Below are positions 18,201 through 25,912 of a stretch of 64,000 nucleotides of DNA, piece by piece. Source of the DNA: CAYGVT01 sp964353355. GTDB taxonomy: Archaea > Thermoplasmatota > DTKX01 > GCA-020343715. A program made the translations under genes and the position numbers. The stretch is taken from contig CAYGVT010000131.1 in assembly GCA_964353355.1 (NCBI GenBank), forward strand, positions 1 to 64,000, given 5' to 3'. Each line of letters opens with the position of its first letter. Position 1 is the first letter of the stretch. The notes under the pieces are model-generated. The model was not told where the DNA came from, made no database searches, and saw only the letters and a program-made list of their open reading frames with translations.

Positions 18201-18871
18201 ACGACACGCAGGTCAAGCGGCGCGACGAGCTCCAGGAGGAGCTCAAGACCCTCGAGAACCAGAAGAAGGACCTCATCAAGCTCGTGGAGGAGCTCAACAA
18301 GAAGAAGAAGTTCGGCCTCTTCAAGGTCTTCGACGCCATCAACAAGAACTTCTCGGAGATCTTCACGGTCCTCAGCAACGGCGGCGAGGCCAAGCTCGTG
18401 CTTGAGTACCCGGACGAGCCGTTCCAGGGCGGGCTGCAGATCGAGGCGCGGCCGCCGCACGGCAAGGTCCTGCGGCTCGAGTCGCTGTCGGGCGGCGAGA
18501 AGTCCCTGACGGCGCTTGCGCTCATCTTCTCCATCCAGCAGTTCGACCCCTCGCCGTTCTATTTGCTGGACGAGGTCGACATGTTCCTCGACGCCGTCAA
18601 CGCCGAGAACGTGGCGCGGATGGTCGCAAGGAACGCGGAGCTCGCCCAGTTCATCATGATTTCGCTGCGCAAGGTCACGCTCAGCAAGGCGGACCACCTC
18701 TACGGCGTGACCAAGCAGCACACGGGGGTGTCCGACGTTGTGGGCAAGGTCAACCTCGCGGAGCTCAGGGAGGAGCCCCACGAGGCCTCCCCGGCCGCGG
18801 CGGCCGCCGCGGGCCCGGCCACGCCGGCCGGTTCGGCGCAGGACATGACAGGGGGTGCCGTCCATTCCTGA
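15212..18871 (+). CDS. smc: chromosome segregation ATPase SMC
   Basis: 1,219 residues with full SMC layout: Walker A GPNGSGKSN at 31-39, an arm of about 350 residues of coiled coil, the hinge at roughly 530-690 (GVIGTIAELAEVEKKFEDA through ATGAMVGGSL), the returning coiled coil, and the C-terminal ABC half with signature LSGGEKSLTALALIF near 1092 and Walker B YLLDEVDMFLD near 1118. SMC forms rings that compact and segregate the chromosome together with a kleisin. The scpA gene begins at or within 10 nt of its end, so the two are translationally linked. The start ATG at 15212 gives the canonical MYLKEIDLENFKSFG. Confidence 0.97.
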   Translation: MYLKEIDLENFKSFGRKMRIPFNRGFTAITGPNGSGKSNISDAILFVLGPRSAKAIRAGKLTDLIFNGGRARSAALSCRVSLVFDNSDRVLPIDADEVTLTRVVKVSPSKEGGYYSYFYVNGRASSLMQFDQILSRSRISADGYNFVQQGDINRIVAMSNLERRRILDDIAGITEYDADIQRAEKQRGEAEANLEKINLLLGEIKTYIDALGKDRGNALKYRDLQEKLLLAKAQLAHKKKEEVVDQFTATQKQIGEYDSQREQFRADIEEKRSAQQKLEGELKSLEKELIRVGGEGTEKLKQELDRVRLEAFRATDREEKGKEHIEELKNAKNAQQQEMRGIAKQLETYHKQLKELGEDTDGHKAKGKELQEQLDKSNAAAAMSSKDIESLQREAAKTRKEHEEALEDQHALSLERDRAKDRAERAALELAQLEESIKSLEFEVKDLDFSTKDVQKSSKTAKDRIDELQKEIFKSKAEEKKLMKEAGELEDEIKRLSREYQTLKAESEAAAQLEKGYTRAVNSIIDARDRGMLKGVIGTIAELAEVEKKFEDALTVAAGTRMQSIVVEDDEAAAQCINYLKKSKLGRATFLPLNKMRGGRPAGKALMAVRDGASMGFARDLVKYDTRYEAAFWYAFGDTVVVKDLDAARRLMGGVRLVTVEGELTEATGAMVGGSLAQSGLRFGAPQKSEFDRVNKSLREAVDRSDAVGTALQATRERMVELENELREHRGTDDQSVSKMGDIEVRMKDYKGRLEGLRAERKKLKDALDAASSQVEKHTKDLAACEKRLAELEAAREQLGTRLTKATPEDLSKRIASLQEQLGEEREALRDSESRMETVETQYGLMQKHEADVKGKVEEIDRETEETKKVVAEAKESAKQLDVELKSLMKVEEQNSSEVKRLSTHKEKVFEQKTKLVSDVDRLETKIETHADLVNQLKVKVQNLEGALQEAEAEVARYEVHVKQPLPPMDQLNSTVRECETGMARLEPVNMRAIDEYDTQVKRRDELQEELKTLENQKKDLIKLVEELNKKKKFGLFKVFDAINKNFSEIFTVLSNGGEAKLVLEYPDEPFQGGLQIEARPPHGKVLRLESLSGGEKSLTALALIFSIQQFDPSPFYLLDEVDMFLDAVNAENVARMVARNAELAQFIMISLRKVTLSKADHLYGVTKQHTGVSDVVGKVNLAELREEPHEASPAAAAAAGPATPAGSAQDMTGGAVHS

Positions 18872-19988
18872 CCCAGGCATGCCAGTGAGCGCCTCCCCCC
18901 AGATGGGGGAGGTGGCCGTGCACGATGACGAGGCGATCGCTACGGTCCCCGGGATGCCCATGAGCATGTGGGGCGAGGACCCCATCGCGCGGGACCCGGC
19001 CCTGGCGCAGTCGGTGCAGGACGTGATGTCGCACCTGCTGTTCCACAAGAGCCTCATCGACGAGCAGGGCTCGGGCGACAAGCTCGAGCAGTACATGCAG
19101 TTCGTGAGGACGCTCGAGGAGGGCGCTCACGTCGCCATCGACGACCCCTTCGAGAAGTCCATCGCCATCACGCTCGAGCTCGTGCTCACGGAGCACCTCA
19201 ACCCCTGGGACGTCAACTTGATCGAGTTCTCCCGGCTCTACCTCAAGCGCATCCGGAAGGAGCCCGAGGTCGACTTGATCACCGCCGGCCGGCTGATGCA
19301 CATGGCCTGGTCGGTCCTCCGCCTCCAGACCGAGGAGGTGCTCACCGCCCTCGAGAAGGCCGCCCAGAACGGGAACGGCGACATGGCCGAGTGGCTCGAG
19401 GAGGCGCCCGAGTGGGCCTCCTACGACGAGCCAGACTACAGGTACACCAAAGACGTCGTGGCGGGCGTCCGACTGCCCCTGGAGGAGCGCGTCCAGCGAC
19501 GCGTCCCGAGGGCCGTCTCGCTCCTTGAGCTCGTCAACGCCTTCGAGGAGGCCCGCCGCGACTCGGAGCTGCGCGTCGACCTCGAGGAGCAGCGCAAGGC
19601 GGCGCGCGATCGGTTCGCCCACGAGCGCGACGAGCGCGTGTCGCGCATGATGCACAAGGAGTCCCTCGAGGAGGACATCGTGGAGACGTGGTCGCGCATC
19701 CTCACGCACAACGGCGACCCCATCCCGCTCGAGGAGCTCCACGGCGATGGCATCGAGGACTTCCTGACCGTCTTCGTCGCCGCCCTGTTCCTCAACCTGC
19801 ACGGGCGCATCAAGCTCTGGCAGAAGGGCTTCCCGACGGGCACCATCTACGTGCAGAGGCTCAAGGAGGGCGACCTCAAGGAGGAGCTCGCCGCGGCCCA
19901 GGCGTTCGACGCCAAGGCCTCCGTGCGCAGCGTCCCCGCGCCCGCGAAGGGCAAGCCCGCGGCCAAGGCCGAGGCTGCCGGCAAGTGA
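18855..19988 (+). CDS. scpA: kleisin subunit ScpA
   Basis: 377 residues. The central region FEKSIAITLELVLTEHLNPWDVNLIEFSRLYLKRI (about residues 95-130) is the ScpA/Rec8-type kleisin N-domain, and MAWSVLRLQTEEVL follows. The C-terminal winged helix lies near 285-345 (FLTVFVAALFLNLHGRIKLWQ). It closes the SMC ring. The GTG at 18855 overlaps the end of smc by 17 nt; ATG at 18879, seven bases after the smc stop, is equally possible and would shorten the protein by eight residues. No scpB is adjacent, as is common in archaea. The C-terminus is Ala/Lys-rich. Confidence 0.9.
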   Translation: MPSIPDPGMPVSASPQMGEVAVHDDEAIATVPGMPMSMWGEDPIARDPALAQSVQDVMSHLLFHKSLIDEQGSGDKLEQYMQFVRTLEEGAHVAIDDPFEKSIAITLELVLTEHLNPWDVNLIEFSRLYLKRIRKEPEVDLITAGRLMHMAWSVLRLQTEEVLTALEKAAQNGNGDMAEWLEEAPEWASYDEPDYRYTKDVVAGVRLPLEERVQRRVPRAVSLLELVNAFEEARRDSELRVDLEEQRKAARDRFAHERDERVSRMMHKESLEEDIVETWSRILTHNGDPIPLEELHGDGIEDFLTVFVAALFLNLHGRIKLWQKGFPTGTIYVQRLKEGDLKEELAAAQAFDAKASVRSVPAPAKGKPAAKAEAAGK

Positions 19989-20036
19989 GCGGGGCAGGGG
20001 GGGCGTGCCGCCGTTGGCAGGATGGCGCGGCGCGCA

Positions 20037-21290
20037 TCACTCGGACTCGACCAGGTCGGTGCCGGGCGCCTGCAGGATGAGGTCCAGCAGCTGCTGCCCG
20101 TGCTCATCGTTGCGCGTCTCGAACGAGAGCAGGAGCTCGACGGTCCCGTAGGGCGTGTCGGGGTCGTATCGCAGCTGCCTGATCTCGAGGATGTTCGCGC
20201 CCGCGCCGTGGATGGACTCCAGCAGGTCGTAGAGCCGGCCGGGCCGGTCCTCCATCTGGATGCGCACCGTGATGTACCTGCCGGCCTTCTTGAGGCCCTG
20301 CAGTATGACCTTGTTGAGCATGTTGATGTCGATGTTGCCCGCGGAGATGAGGGAGACGACGTTGTCGCCGAGGCCCTTTATCTTGTTGAACAGAAGCGCG
20401 GCCGTCGGCACCGCGCCCGCGCCCTCGACGACGGTCTTGTGGCGCTCGAGCAGGAACACGACCGCGCGCGCGATCTCGTCCTCGTCGACCGTCACCACGT
20501 CGTGGACGTGCTTGCGGATGATGGGCATGGTGAGCTTGCCCGGCATGCGGATGGTGATGTCGTCCGCGATGCTCGAGATGCGGCGGATGTGCACTGACCC
20601 GCCGTCGGGGGACCGCATCTCCTGGGGAGGCGCGCCCGCGGTCTGCACGCCGATGACCTTGATGGAGGGGTCGGCCGAGTGGAGCGCGACCGCTATGCCG
20701 GAGATGAGCGCGCCGCCACCGATGGGCACGATCACGGTGTCGACCTCGGGGACCTCCTCGATGATCTCCAGGCCGATTGTGCCCTGCCCCGCGATGACGT
20801 ACTTGTCGTCGTAGGGATGGATGAGCGTCATGCCCTCCGCCTCCGCCATGCGGACGGCCTCGATGTTGGCCTCGCCGTAGGAGCCGCCGGCGTACCGGAC
20901 CTCGGCCCCGTAGTAGGTCGCGACCTCCGCGCGGGGCAGCGCCATGCCATCGGGGACGACGACGATGGCCTTCACGCCCTGCATCGTGGCCGCGCGCGCG
21001 ACGGCCAGCGCGTTGTTGCCCGTGGACGCCGCCACGACGCCCTTGCGCCTCTCCTTCTCGGAGAGCGACGCTATCTTGGCGTAGGCGCCGCGGAACTTGT
21101 ACGAGCCGGACCGCTGCATGTTCTCGAACTTGATCCAAACGGACCTGCCCGTCATCTCGGAGAGCGAGCGCGAGAGCATCGTGGGCGTGCGGCGGTGCTT
21201 GCCGTCGAGGACCTTTGCCGCGGACTTGATGTCGGCGGCGTCCACAACGAACCTCTCCACCGTTCCACGACCCTTTTTACGTACTGCCAT
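20037..21290 (-). CDS. ilvA: threonine dehydratase with C-terminal ACT domain
   Basis: 417 residues. PLP-dependent fold type II enzyme: the Schiff-base lysine lies in GSYKFRGA (about residue 64), the phosphate loop is GGGALISG (near 190), and STGNNALAVA holds the substrate loop. Residues 325-417 form an ACT domain (RYITVRIQMEDRPGRLYDLLESI), the usual site of amino-acid feedback. It converts threonine to 2-oxobutanoate and ammonia, the first step of isoleucine synthesis. The start ATG at 21290 lies about 35 nt downstream of a GTATTAAATAC box. It is divergent from leuC-leuD, which serves the neighbouring branched-chain pathway. Confidence 0.93.
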   Translation of the reverse strand: MAVRKKGRGTVERFVVDAADIKSAAKVLDGKHRRTPTMLSRSLSEMTGRSVWIKFENMQRSGSYKFRGAYAKIASLSEKERRKGVVAASTGNNALAVARAATMQGVKAIVVVPDGMALPRAEVATYYGAEVRYAGGSYGEANIEAVRMAEAEGMTLIHPYDDKYVIAGQGTIGLEIIEEVPEVDTVIVPIGGGALISGIAVALHSADPSIKVIGVQTAGAPPQEMRSPDGGSVHIRRISSIADDITIRMPGKLTMPIIRKHVHDVVTVDEDEIARAVVFLLERHKTVVEGAGAVPTAALLFNKIKGLGDNVVSLISAGNIDINMLNKVILQGLKKAGRYITVRIQMEDRPGRLYDLLESIHGAGANILEIRQLRYDPDTPYGTVELLLSFETRNDEHGQQLLDLILQAPGTDLVESE

Positions 21291-21320
21291 CACGATCGCC
21301 AAAACTGGTATGAAATGCCT

Positions 21321-21331
21321 GTATTTAATAC
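21321..21331 (-). promoter_or_regulatory. TATA box for the threonine dehydratase gene
   Basis: Minus strand GGTATTAAATAC, about 35 nt upstream of the ATG at 21290. The opposite-strand box for leuC is at 21414-21422, so the two genes have separate divergent promoters. Confidence 0.6.
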
Positions 21332-21413
21332 CAATGGTCAGGGTCCCTGGCATGGGAGCGACGGAGGACCTTGACCGCCCTCCCGGCGACGGGTGCCGCC
21401 CTGCCCTGGTCCA

Positions 21414-21422
21414 CTTAAATAC
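21414..21422 (+). promoter_or_regulatory. TATA box for leuC-leuD
   Basis: CTTAAATAC upstream of leuC. Transcription is expected near 21445, leaving a very short leader; GGGAGG at 21442-21447 decides for the ATG at 21455 rather than the one at 21437. Confidence 0.55.
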
Positions 21423-21454
21423 GCCGCCCGCGATTCATGGTGGGAGGCACGCCA

Positions 21455-22708
21455 ATGGGACAGACCATCGCCCAGAAGGTCCTCGCGCGCGCCGCTGGCC
21501 GGGACGCGGTGGAGCCCAGCGAGATCGTGAGCGCGCACGTCGACATGGCGATGTCCCCCGAGAACGCCAGGCTGGTCATGAGGGCGTTCGGGGAGATCGG
21601 CGTGAGGCGGGTGTGGGACCCCGCTCGCGTCGTCCTCCTCTTCGACCACCGGGTCCCGGCGCCCAACATCAGGACGGCCGAGGCGCACCGCGAGGTGCGC
21701 AACTTCGCGCGCGCCCAAGGGCTCGAGCACTTCCTCGATTCGCGGGAGGGCGTGTGCCACCAGGTGATGGTGGAGCTCGGGCTCGCAAGGCCAGGCGAGC
21801 TCGTCGTCGGCACTGACTCGCACACGACGACCTACGGTGCCGTGGGCGCGCTCTCGACCGGCATCGGTGCCACCGAGATGGCCGGGGTGTGGGCCACGGG
21901 CGAGCTGTGGATGCGCGTGCCCCCGACCCACATGGTCCGCGCCGACGGCGAGATGCCCGACCGCGTGGGGCCCAAGGACCTGATGCTGCGCTACATCGGG
22001 GACGTGGGACCGGACGGGGCAGACTACGCCTGCGTGGAGTTCGCGGGCGAGGCCGTCGCGGCCATGGGCGTGCCCGGCCGGATGACGATCTGCAACATGT
22101 CCACCGAGGCCGGCGCGAAGGCCGGCGTGGTCGCGCCCGACCGAAGGACGCTCGCCTACCTTAGGGGCCGCGCACGGGGGCCCCTCTCCCCGGTGAGGCC
22201 TGATGCGGACGCGACTTACGCATCGCACCGCACGTACGACGCGCCCGACCTCGAACCGCTCGTCGCCGCCCCCCATGCGGTCGAGAACGTCCACCCCGTG
22301 TCCCGCTACGCGGGGCTGGAAGTGCACCAGGCGGTGCTGGGAAGCTGCACCAACGGGAGGTTCGAGGACCTCCGTGCGGCTGCCGCGGTCATGGGCGACC
22401 GGCCCGTCGCGCCCGGCGTGCGCATGCTGGTCGTCCCCGCCTCCCGCCGCGAGCTGCTGCGCGCCATAAAGGCGGGCCTGGTGGCGAGGTTCGTCAGGGC
22501 GGGCGCGATGGTCCTCAACCCCGGCTGCGGGCCGTGCCTGGGCGCGCACGAGGGGGTCCTGGCGGCGGGCGAGCGCGCCATCTCGAGCACCAACCGCAAC
22601 TTCAGGGGCAGGATGGGCGACCCCGACTCGGAGGTCTTCCTCGCCTCCCCCGAGACCGTGGCCGCGTCCGCCGTCGCGGGCGCGATAGCAGACCCGAGGG
22701 AGGTGTGA
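21455..22708 (+). CDS. leuC: 3-isopropylmalate/homoaconitate dehydratase large subunit
   Basis: 417 residues, the size of the archaeal split aconitase-family large subunit. The 4Fe-4S ligands are Cys298 (GSCTNG), Cys358 and Cys361 (GCGPCLGAHEG). The N-terminal THTTTYGAVGALSTGIGATEM and the HRDP-like substrate loops are present. With the small subunit it isomerises 2-isopropylmalate to 3-isopropylmalate (leucine) or related homologous 2-oxoacid intermediates; specificity cannot be told from sequence alone. A GGGAGG Shine-Dalgarno fixes the start. The stop TGA (22706-22708) is embedded in the small subunit's Shine-Dalgarno region. Confidence 0.93.
   Translation: MGQTIAQKVLARAAGRDAVEPSEIVSAHVDMAMSPENARLVMRAFGEIGVRRVWDPARVVLLFDHRVPAPNIRTAEAHREVRNFARAQGLEHFLDSREGVCHQVMVELGLARPGELVVGTDSHTTTYGAVGALSTGIGATEMAGVWATGELWMRVPPTHMVRADGEMPDRVGPKDLMLRYIGDVGPDGADYACVEFAGEAVAAMGVPGRMTICNMSTEAGAKAGVVAPDRRTLAYLRGRARGPLSPVRPDADATYASHRTYDAPDLEPLVAAPHAVENVHPVSRYAGLEVHQAVLGSCTNGRFEDLRAAAAVMGDRPVAPGVRMLVVPASRRELLRAIKAGLVARFVRAGAMVLNPGCGPCLGAHEGVLAAGERAISSTNRNFRGRMGDPDSEVFLASPETVAASAVAGAIADPREV
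22699..22705 (+). promoter_or_regulatory. Shine-Dalgarno before a CTG start (leuD)
   Basis: GGAGGTG, a perfect complement of the archaeal anti-SD, lies inside the last codons of leuC and six bases before CTG at 22712. No ATG, GTG or TTG is available in the leuD frame between the leuC stop and residue 30 of the protein. Confidence 0.65.
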
Positions 22709-22711
22709 GGA

Positions 22712-23209
22712 CTGGCGCGCGCGCACGTCTACGGCGACGACGTCAACACGGACGTCATCTACCCGGGGAGGTACAGCGAGCTCTACGACCCGGCCGAGAT
22801 GGCGATGCACGCCATGGAGGACCTGGACCCCGCGTTCCGCGAGCGCGTGCGGCCGGGCGACGTCGTCGTCGCGGGCGCAAACTTCGGGTGCGGCTCGAGC
22901 CGCGAGCAGGCGGTCATCTGCCTGAGGCACGCCGGCGTCTCGGCCGTGGTGGCGGGCTCGTTCGGGCGCATCTTCTTCCGCAACGCCATCAACCTGGGCA
23001 TGCCAGCTGTTCAGGCGCCCGGGGCTGCGGAGGCCTTCCGGACGGGCGACGAGGTTGAGCTGGACATGCGCGCGGGCGTCGTGCGCAACCTGAGCCGCGG
23101 CACCGAGGTCGACTTCCGTCCCCTGCCCCCATTCCTCATGGAGATACTGGACGACGGGGGGCTCGTGGCCCACCTCAGGCGCCGGCTCGAGGCCGGCGGG
23201 CGCGGGTGA
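22712..23209 (+). CDS. leuD: 3-isopropylmalate/homoaconitate dehydratase small subunit, CTG start
   Basis: 165 residues. The swivel domain is complete: GDDVNTDVIYPGRY near the N-terminus, the conserved ANFGCGSSREQA substrate-recognition loop, and AGSFGRIFFRNAINLGMP. The first in-frame ATG (22799) would delete the essential GDDVNTDVI strand, so translation must begin upstream. The frame between the leuC stop and this motif offers only CTG at 22712, preceded by GGAGGTG with a 6-nt gap. Initiation at CTG is therefore the simplest reading; leuC stop readthrough is the alternative since both genes share a frame. Confidence 0.9.
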   Translation: MARAHVYGDDVNTDVIYPGRYSELYDPAEMAMHAMEDLDPAFRERVRPGDVVVAGANFGCGSSREQAVICLRHAGVSAVVAGSFGRIFFRNAINLGMPAVQAPGAAEAFRTGDEVELDMRAGVVRNLSRGTEVDFRPLPPFLMEILDDGGLVAHLRRRLEAGGRG

Positions 23210-23213
23210 TGCG

Positions 23214-23594
23214 ATGGACGGGACGGGGACGACCCCCGCGGGGGGCGGTCGGGCCTGGGGGTGGCGCCCTCGCGACGCCGGCGTGCCCCTCCTCTACGTC
23301 TTCCTGGCGGCCCTGCTCGGCCTCGTCGTGGCCGGCCTGTCCGGCATGCGCACGCTCTCCGCCGTGCTCGCGCTCGTGGCCTTCGCGGCCATCCTCGGCC
23401 TCATGGTGGTGCCTGGCAGGGCCGAGCGGGAGCGCATGGCGGTGGCGACGCGCGGCCCCCCCAGGCCCGCGGCAGGGAGGGAGGCGGGCGTCACCGGAGC
23501 TTCCGCACGGCCCGGACCAGCCTCGTCCGCATCGGAGGGCGCGGCCCCTGGCGCCTCACCATCACGCGACGCGCAAGGACGCGGGGCGCGCTGA
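23214..23594 (+). CDS. small membrane protein
   Basis: 126 residues with two hydrophobic helices (about 24-44 and 46-68) after a Gly-rich N-terminus, then a Pro/Ala/Arg-rich tail. It starts five nt after leuD and may be cotranscribed, though nothing suggests a metabolic link. The last 104 nt overlap, on the opposite strand, the end of the membrane gene at 23491-24666; the tail composition there looks weakly constrained, so the true end may be right but the tail unimportant. Confidence 0.5.
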   Translation: MDGTGTTPAGGGRAWGWRPRDAGVPLLYVFLAALLGLVVAGLSGMRTLSAVLALVAFAAILGLMVVPGRAERERMAVATRGPPRPAAGREAGVTGASARPGPASSASEGAAPGASPSRDAQGRGAR

Positions 23595-24666
23595 GGGCGC
23601 GCGCGAGCGCACGGCGTCCCCGTCGGCCCTTGCCCGCATCGCCGACGCCCCAATCGCCGGCCCCGTACGCCCCCTCGCCCCACCCGTCCTCGAGCGGGCC
23701 AGCGGGCCCGACCTCGATGGCCACCGCGGCCAGCTTGCCCGTGTACTCGTCCCTGAGGCCCGTGCGGTGGACGTGGAACGCGAGGACCGCGAGCAGGAGG
23801 AGCATGATCGGCACGGCAAGGCCCGTCATCGAGGCGACCTCCAGGCTGTGGGGCAGGGCCCCGCCCCCCGCCCAGGCGGCGATGCCAACGCTCGACATCG
23901 TCAGCAGCCCGAGCGTAGCGGAGAGGGCGACGGTCCATCCCATGACGACGAGGAACCTGTCCTGGATGACGGTGTGGTTGGCGCGGATGGCCTCCGCGGG
24001 GGCGCCGCCGCTCGCAAGCGCGCGCTGCGACGCGATCTCGGCGCGCATGGCGCGCGTGAACCTCCAGTGGGCGTCCATGCACTCGATGAACACCAGGAGG
24101 GACACCGCCAAGGTGGTGGGGCCGACCCAGCCCGAGACCTGGACCCGGTCCAACAGGGTCCCGGTCACCACCAGCACGAACAGCAGCCATGCAAGGCGGA
24201 CGCTGGGGAGCGCGACCGCGTAGACGCCGATGATGCCGGGGAGGCTGTACATCAGCAGCAGCATGATCTCCCAGGTCGTCCTGGGGAAGAGCGCCCCCAC
24301 GAGGAGCAGGCCGAACGCGACGACCCCTGCGAGCTGGACGTAGAACCGCCTCCTCGCGATGGCGTCCATCGGGGCCGAGTACTCGGACGCGAACGCCCCC
24401 ACGAGGTACAGGAGCGCGCCCACGAGCACCGACAGCACGCCCGAGACCGCGACGGGGACGTACGGCAGCACGTCCGAGCTCCGCGTCAGGAGCTCGAGGT
24501 AGGTGGGGGTGTCCACGTAGAGCGCCGGCACCAGGAGGAGCAGCGCGAGCAGGGCAGCGGCGCGCGTCGTCTCCTTGAGCGAGGTCCCGACGGCCCTCTT
24601 GGGCTGCGCCCATGAGAGCAGCCCCCCTGCCCAGTCATCGTCCTGCGCGGCGTCAGGGGGCGGCAA
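23491..24666 (-). CDS. multi-spanning membrane protein in the DUF58 operon
   Basis: 391 residues with about eight hydrophobic segments between residues 30 and 300 and a basic, glycine-rich C-terminal tail. I do not recognise a family. The start is TTG at 24666, overlapping the end of the DUF58 gene by 14 nt, so it is translationally coupled and last in the leftward surface operon. The charged loop SEYSAPMDAIARRRFYVQLAG and a long cytoplasmic region (CMDAHWRFTRAMRAEIASQR) are the most conserved-looking parts. Its tail overlaps the convergent small gene at 23214. Confidence 0.65.
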   Translation of the reverse strand: MPPPDAAQDDDWAGGLLSWAQPKRAVGTSLKETTRAAALLALLLLVPALYVDTPTYLELLTRSSDVLPYVPVAVSGVLSVLVGALLYLVGAFASEYSAPMDAIARRRFYVQLAGVVAFGLLLVGALFPRTTWEIMLLLMYSLPGIIGVYAVALPSVRLAWLLFVLVVTGTLLDRVQVSGWVGPTTLAVSLLVFIECMDAHWRFTRAMRAEIASQRALASGGAPAEAIRANHTVIQDRFLVVMGWTVALSATLGLLTMSSVGIAAWAGGGALPHSLEVASMTGLAVPIMLLLLAVLAFHVHRTGLRDEYTGKLAAVAIEVGPAGPLEDGWGEGAYGAGDWGVGDAGKGRRGRRALARALSAPRVLARRVMVRRQGPRPPMRTRLVRAVRKLR

Positions 24667-25912
24667 CGCGCATCACCTCCAGCATCTCGCTCGGCCTCGC
24701 CCTCACGGGCCAGTCGATGGTCAGCACGCCCGAGTTGCGCAGCGCGCTCTCGTACATCTCGACCTGGGCGCGGGTCGCGTCCTGCCCCGAGGGCAACCGG
24801 TAGGTCTTGATGCCTGCCTGGAAGTCGAATGGCTCCACGCGCACCACGACGACCTGCCTGCCCCGCACCCCCAGCTCGGCGAGCTTGGGGGTGAGGGTGT
24901 CGTCCGGCGCCATCGAGCTCAGCACCAGCAGGCGGGTCCTGTGCGACATGTGCGCGCTCGCGAGCTCGTACGCCTCCCGGAACGTGGTGTCGCCGCCTGG
25001 CATCGCGCCCGTGAGCGCGTGCAGCACGTCGTCCAGCTGGCGCTGGCCGGTGTTGGGCGGCAGCACGATCGGCCTGCGCCCGTAGATGACGAGCCCCACG
25101 TCGCGCCGCTGCTGCACGAACTGCTCGACGAGGCACGCCGCGAGCTCGGCCGCGCGCTCGGCGCCGTTGAGCGTCGGCGTGCCCTTGAGGGCCGCGTCGC
25201 GCATGTCGACGAAGATCATGATGTCGGAGGCGGCCTCCTGCTCGAACTCGTTGACCATGTACTTGCGCATGCGCGCCGTGGCCTTCCAGTTGATGAACCT
25301 GTACGGGTCCCCCTGCGTGTACTCGCGGATGTGGAAGAACTCCGTCCCCATGCCGAGGCGGCCCCTCGTGCGCTGTCCCACCTCGGGGATGGCGGAGGGC
25401 ATGTGCCGCGGCCTCCAGGTGGCGATGTCGAGCGCGGGATGCACCGTGAGCGAGTCGCGCACGTCGATGGTCCTGTCCGTCCACCCCAGACCGAAGAAGT
25501 CGCGGGACCGCACCTTGAGCGGGCCCACGCGCATGTAGCCACGCAACGGGCAGTAGAGGCGATAGCCCACCTCGAGCCGGTCGCCCTCGCCGAGGTAGAC
25601 CATGGTGCTCACGACGCCCCCGTCGAGCCACAGCCGGTGGCTGAGCTCGTCCTGGACCTCCACGATGCGCTCGGAGTCGGACTTGGCCACCACCGCAAGG
25701 TCCACCGCGACCTGCGTGCCGACGTGCGTCACCTCGTTGGAGAGCTTGCGGTCCACGTGCAGCCTCAGCGGGCCCGGGGCCGAGCCGACGATGACGAAGA
25801 CGAGAAGCACGAGCCCTATGAGGCAGGCGCCGCCGTCGTCGTAGTAAAGACCCCCGATGACGAGCGCGGTCCCCACGGCCAGGAGCAGCACGGCCTTGCG
25901 ACTGAGCGTCAG
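24653..25912 (-). CDS. DUF58 protein (VWA-like), probable CTG start
   Basis: About 419 residues. Two N-terminal membrane helices (about 5-45) are followed by a beta-domain and the DUF58 core GTEFFHIREYTQGDPYRFINWKATAR, then a VWA/MIDAS-like domain (DIMIFVDMRDAALKG). DUF58 proteins accompany MoxR ATPases, transglutaminase-like proteins and DUF4129/DUF4350 proteins; no moxR is visible here. The usual DUF58 opening (LTLSRKAVLLLAVG) begins at CTG 25912, inside the CTGA that ends the upstream gene and four bases after a perfect GGAGGTG. The first standard start, GTG 25891, would remove seven residues and leaves the Shine-Dalgarno far away. Confidence 0.85.
   Translation of the reverse strand: MTLSRKAVLLLAVGTALVIGGLYYDDGGACLIGLVLLVFVIVGSAPGPLRLHVDRKLSNEVTHVGTQVAVDLAVVAKSDSERIVEVQDELSHRLWLDGGVVSTMVYLGEGDRLEVGYRLYCPLRGYMRVGPLKVRSRDFFGLGWTDRTIDVRDSLTVHPALDIATWRPRHMPSAIPEVGQRTRGRLGMGTEFFHIREYTQGDPYRFINWKATARMRKYMVNEFEQEAASDIMIFVDMRDAALKGTPTLNGAERAAELAACLVEQFVQQRRDVGLVIYGRRPIVLPPNTGQRQLDDVLHALTGAMPGGDTTFREAYELASAHMSHRTRLLVLSSMAPDDTLTPKLAELGVRGRQVVVVRVEPFDFQAGIKTYRLPSGQDATRAQVEMYESALRNSGVLTIDWPVRARPSEMLEVMRVAAP

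Noticed and set aside
16508..19096. Long open frame of about 860 codons antisense to smc
   Set aside because: Composed of Leu/Val/Asp/Arg/His strings typical of the reverse complement of GC-rich coiled-coil DNA; no domain and fully opposed to smc-scpA.
21338..23173. Long minus-strand open frame opposite leuC-leuD
   Set aside because: Shadow of well-supported leuC/leuD; composition is His/Arg/Asp-rich without family similarity.
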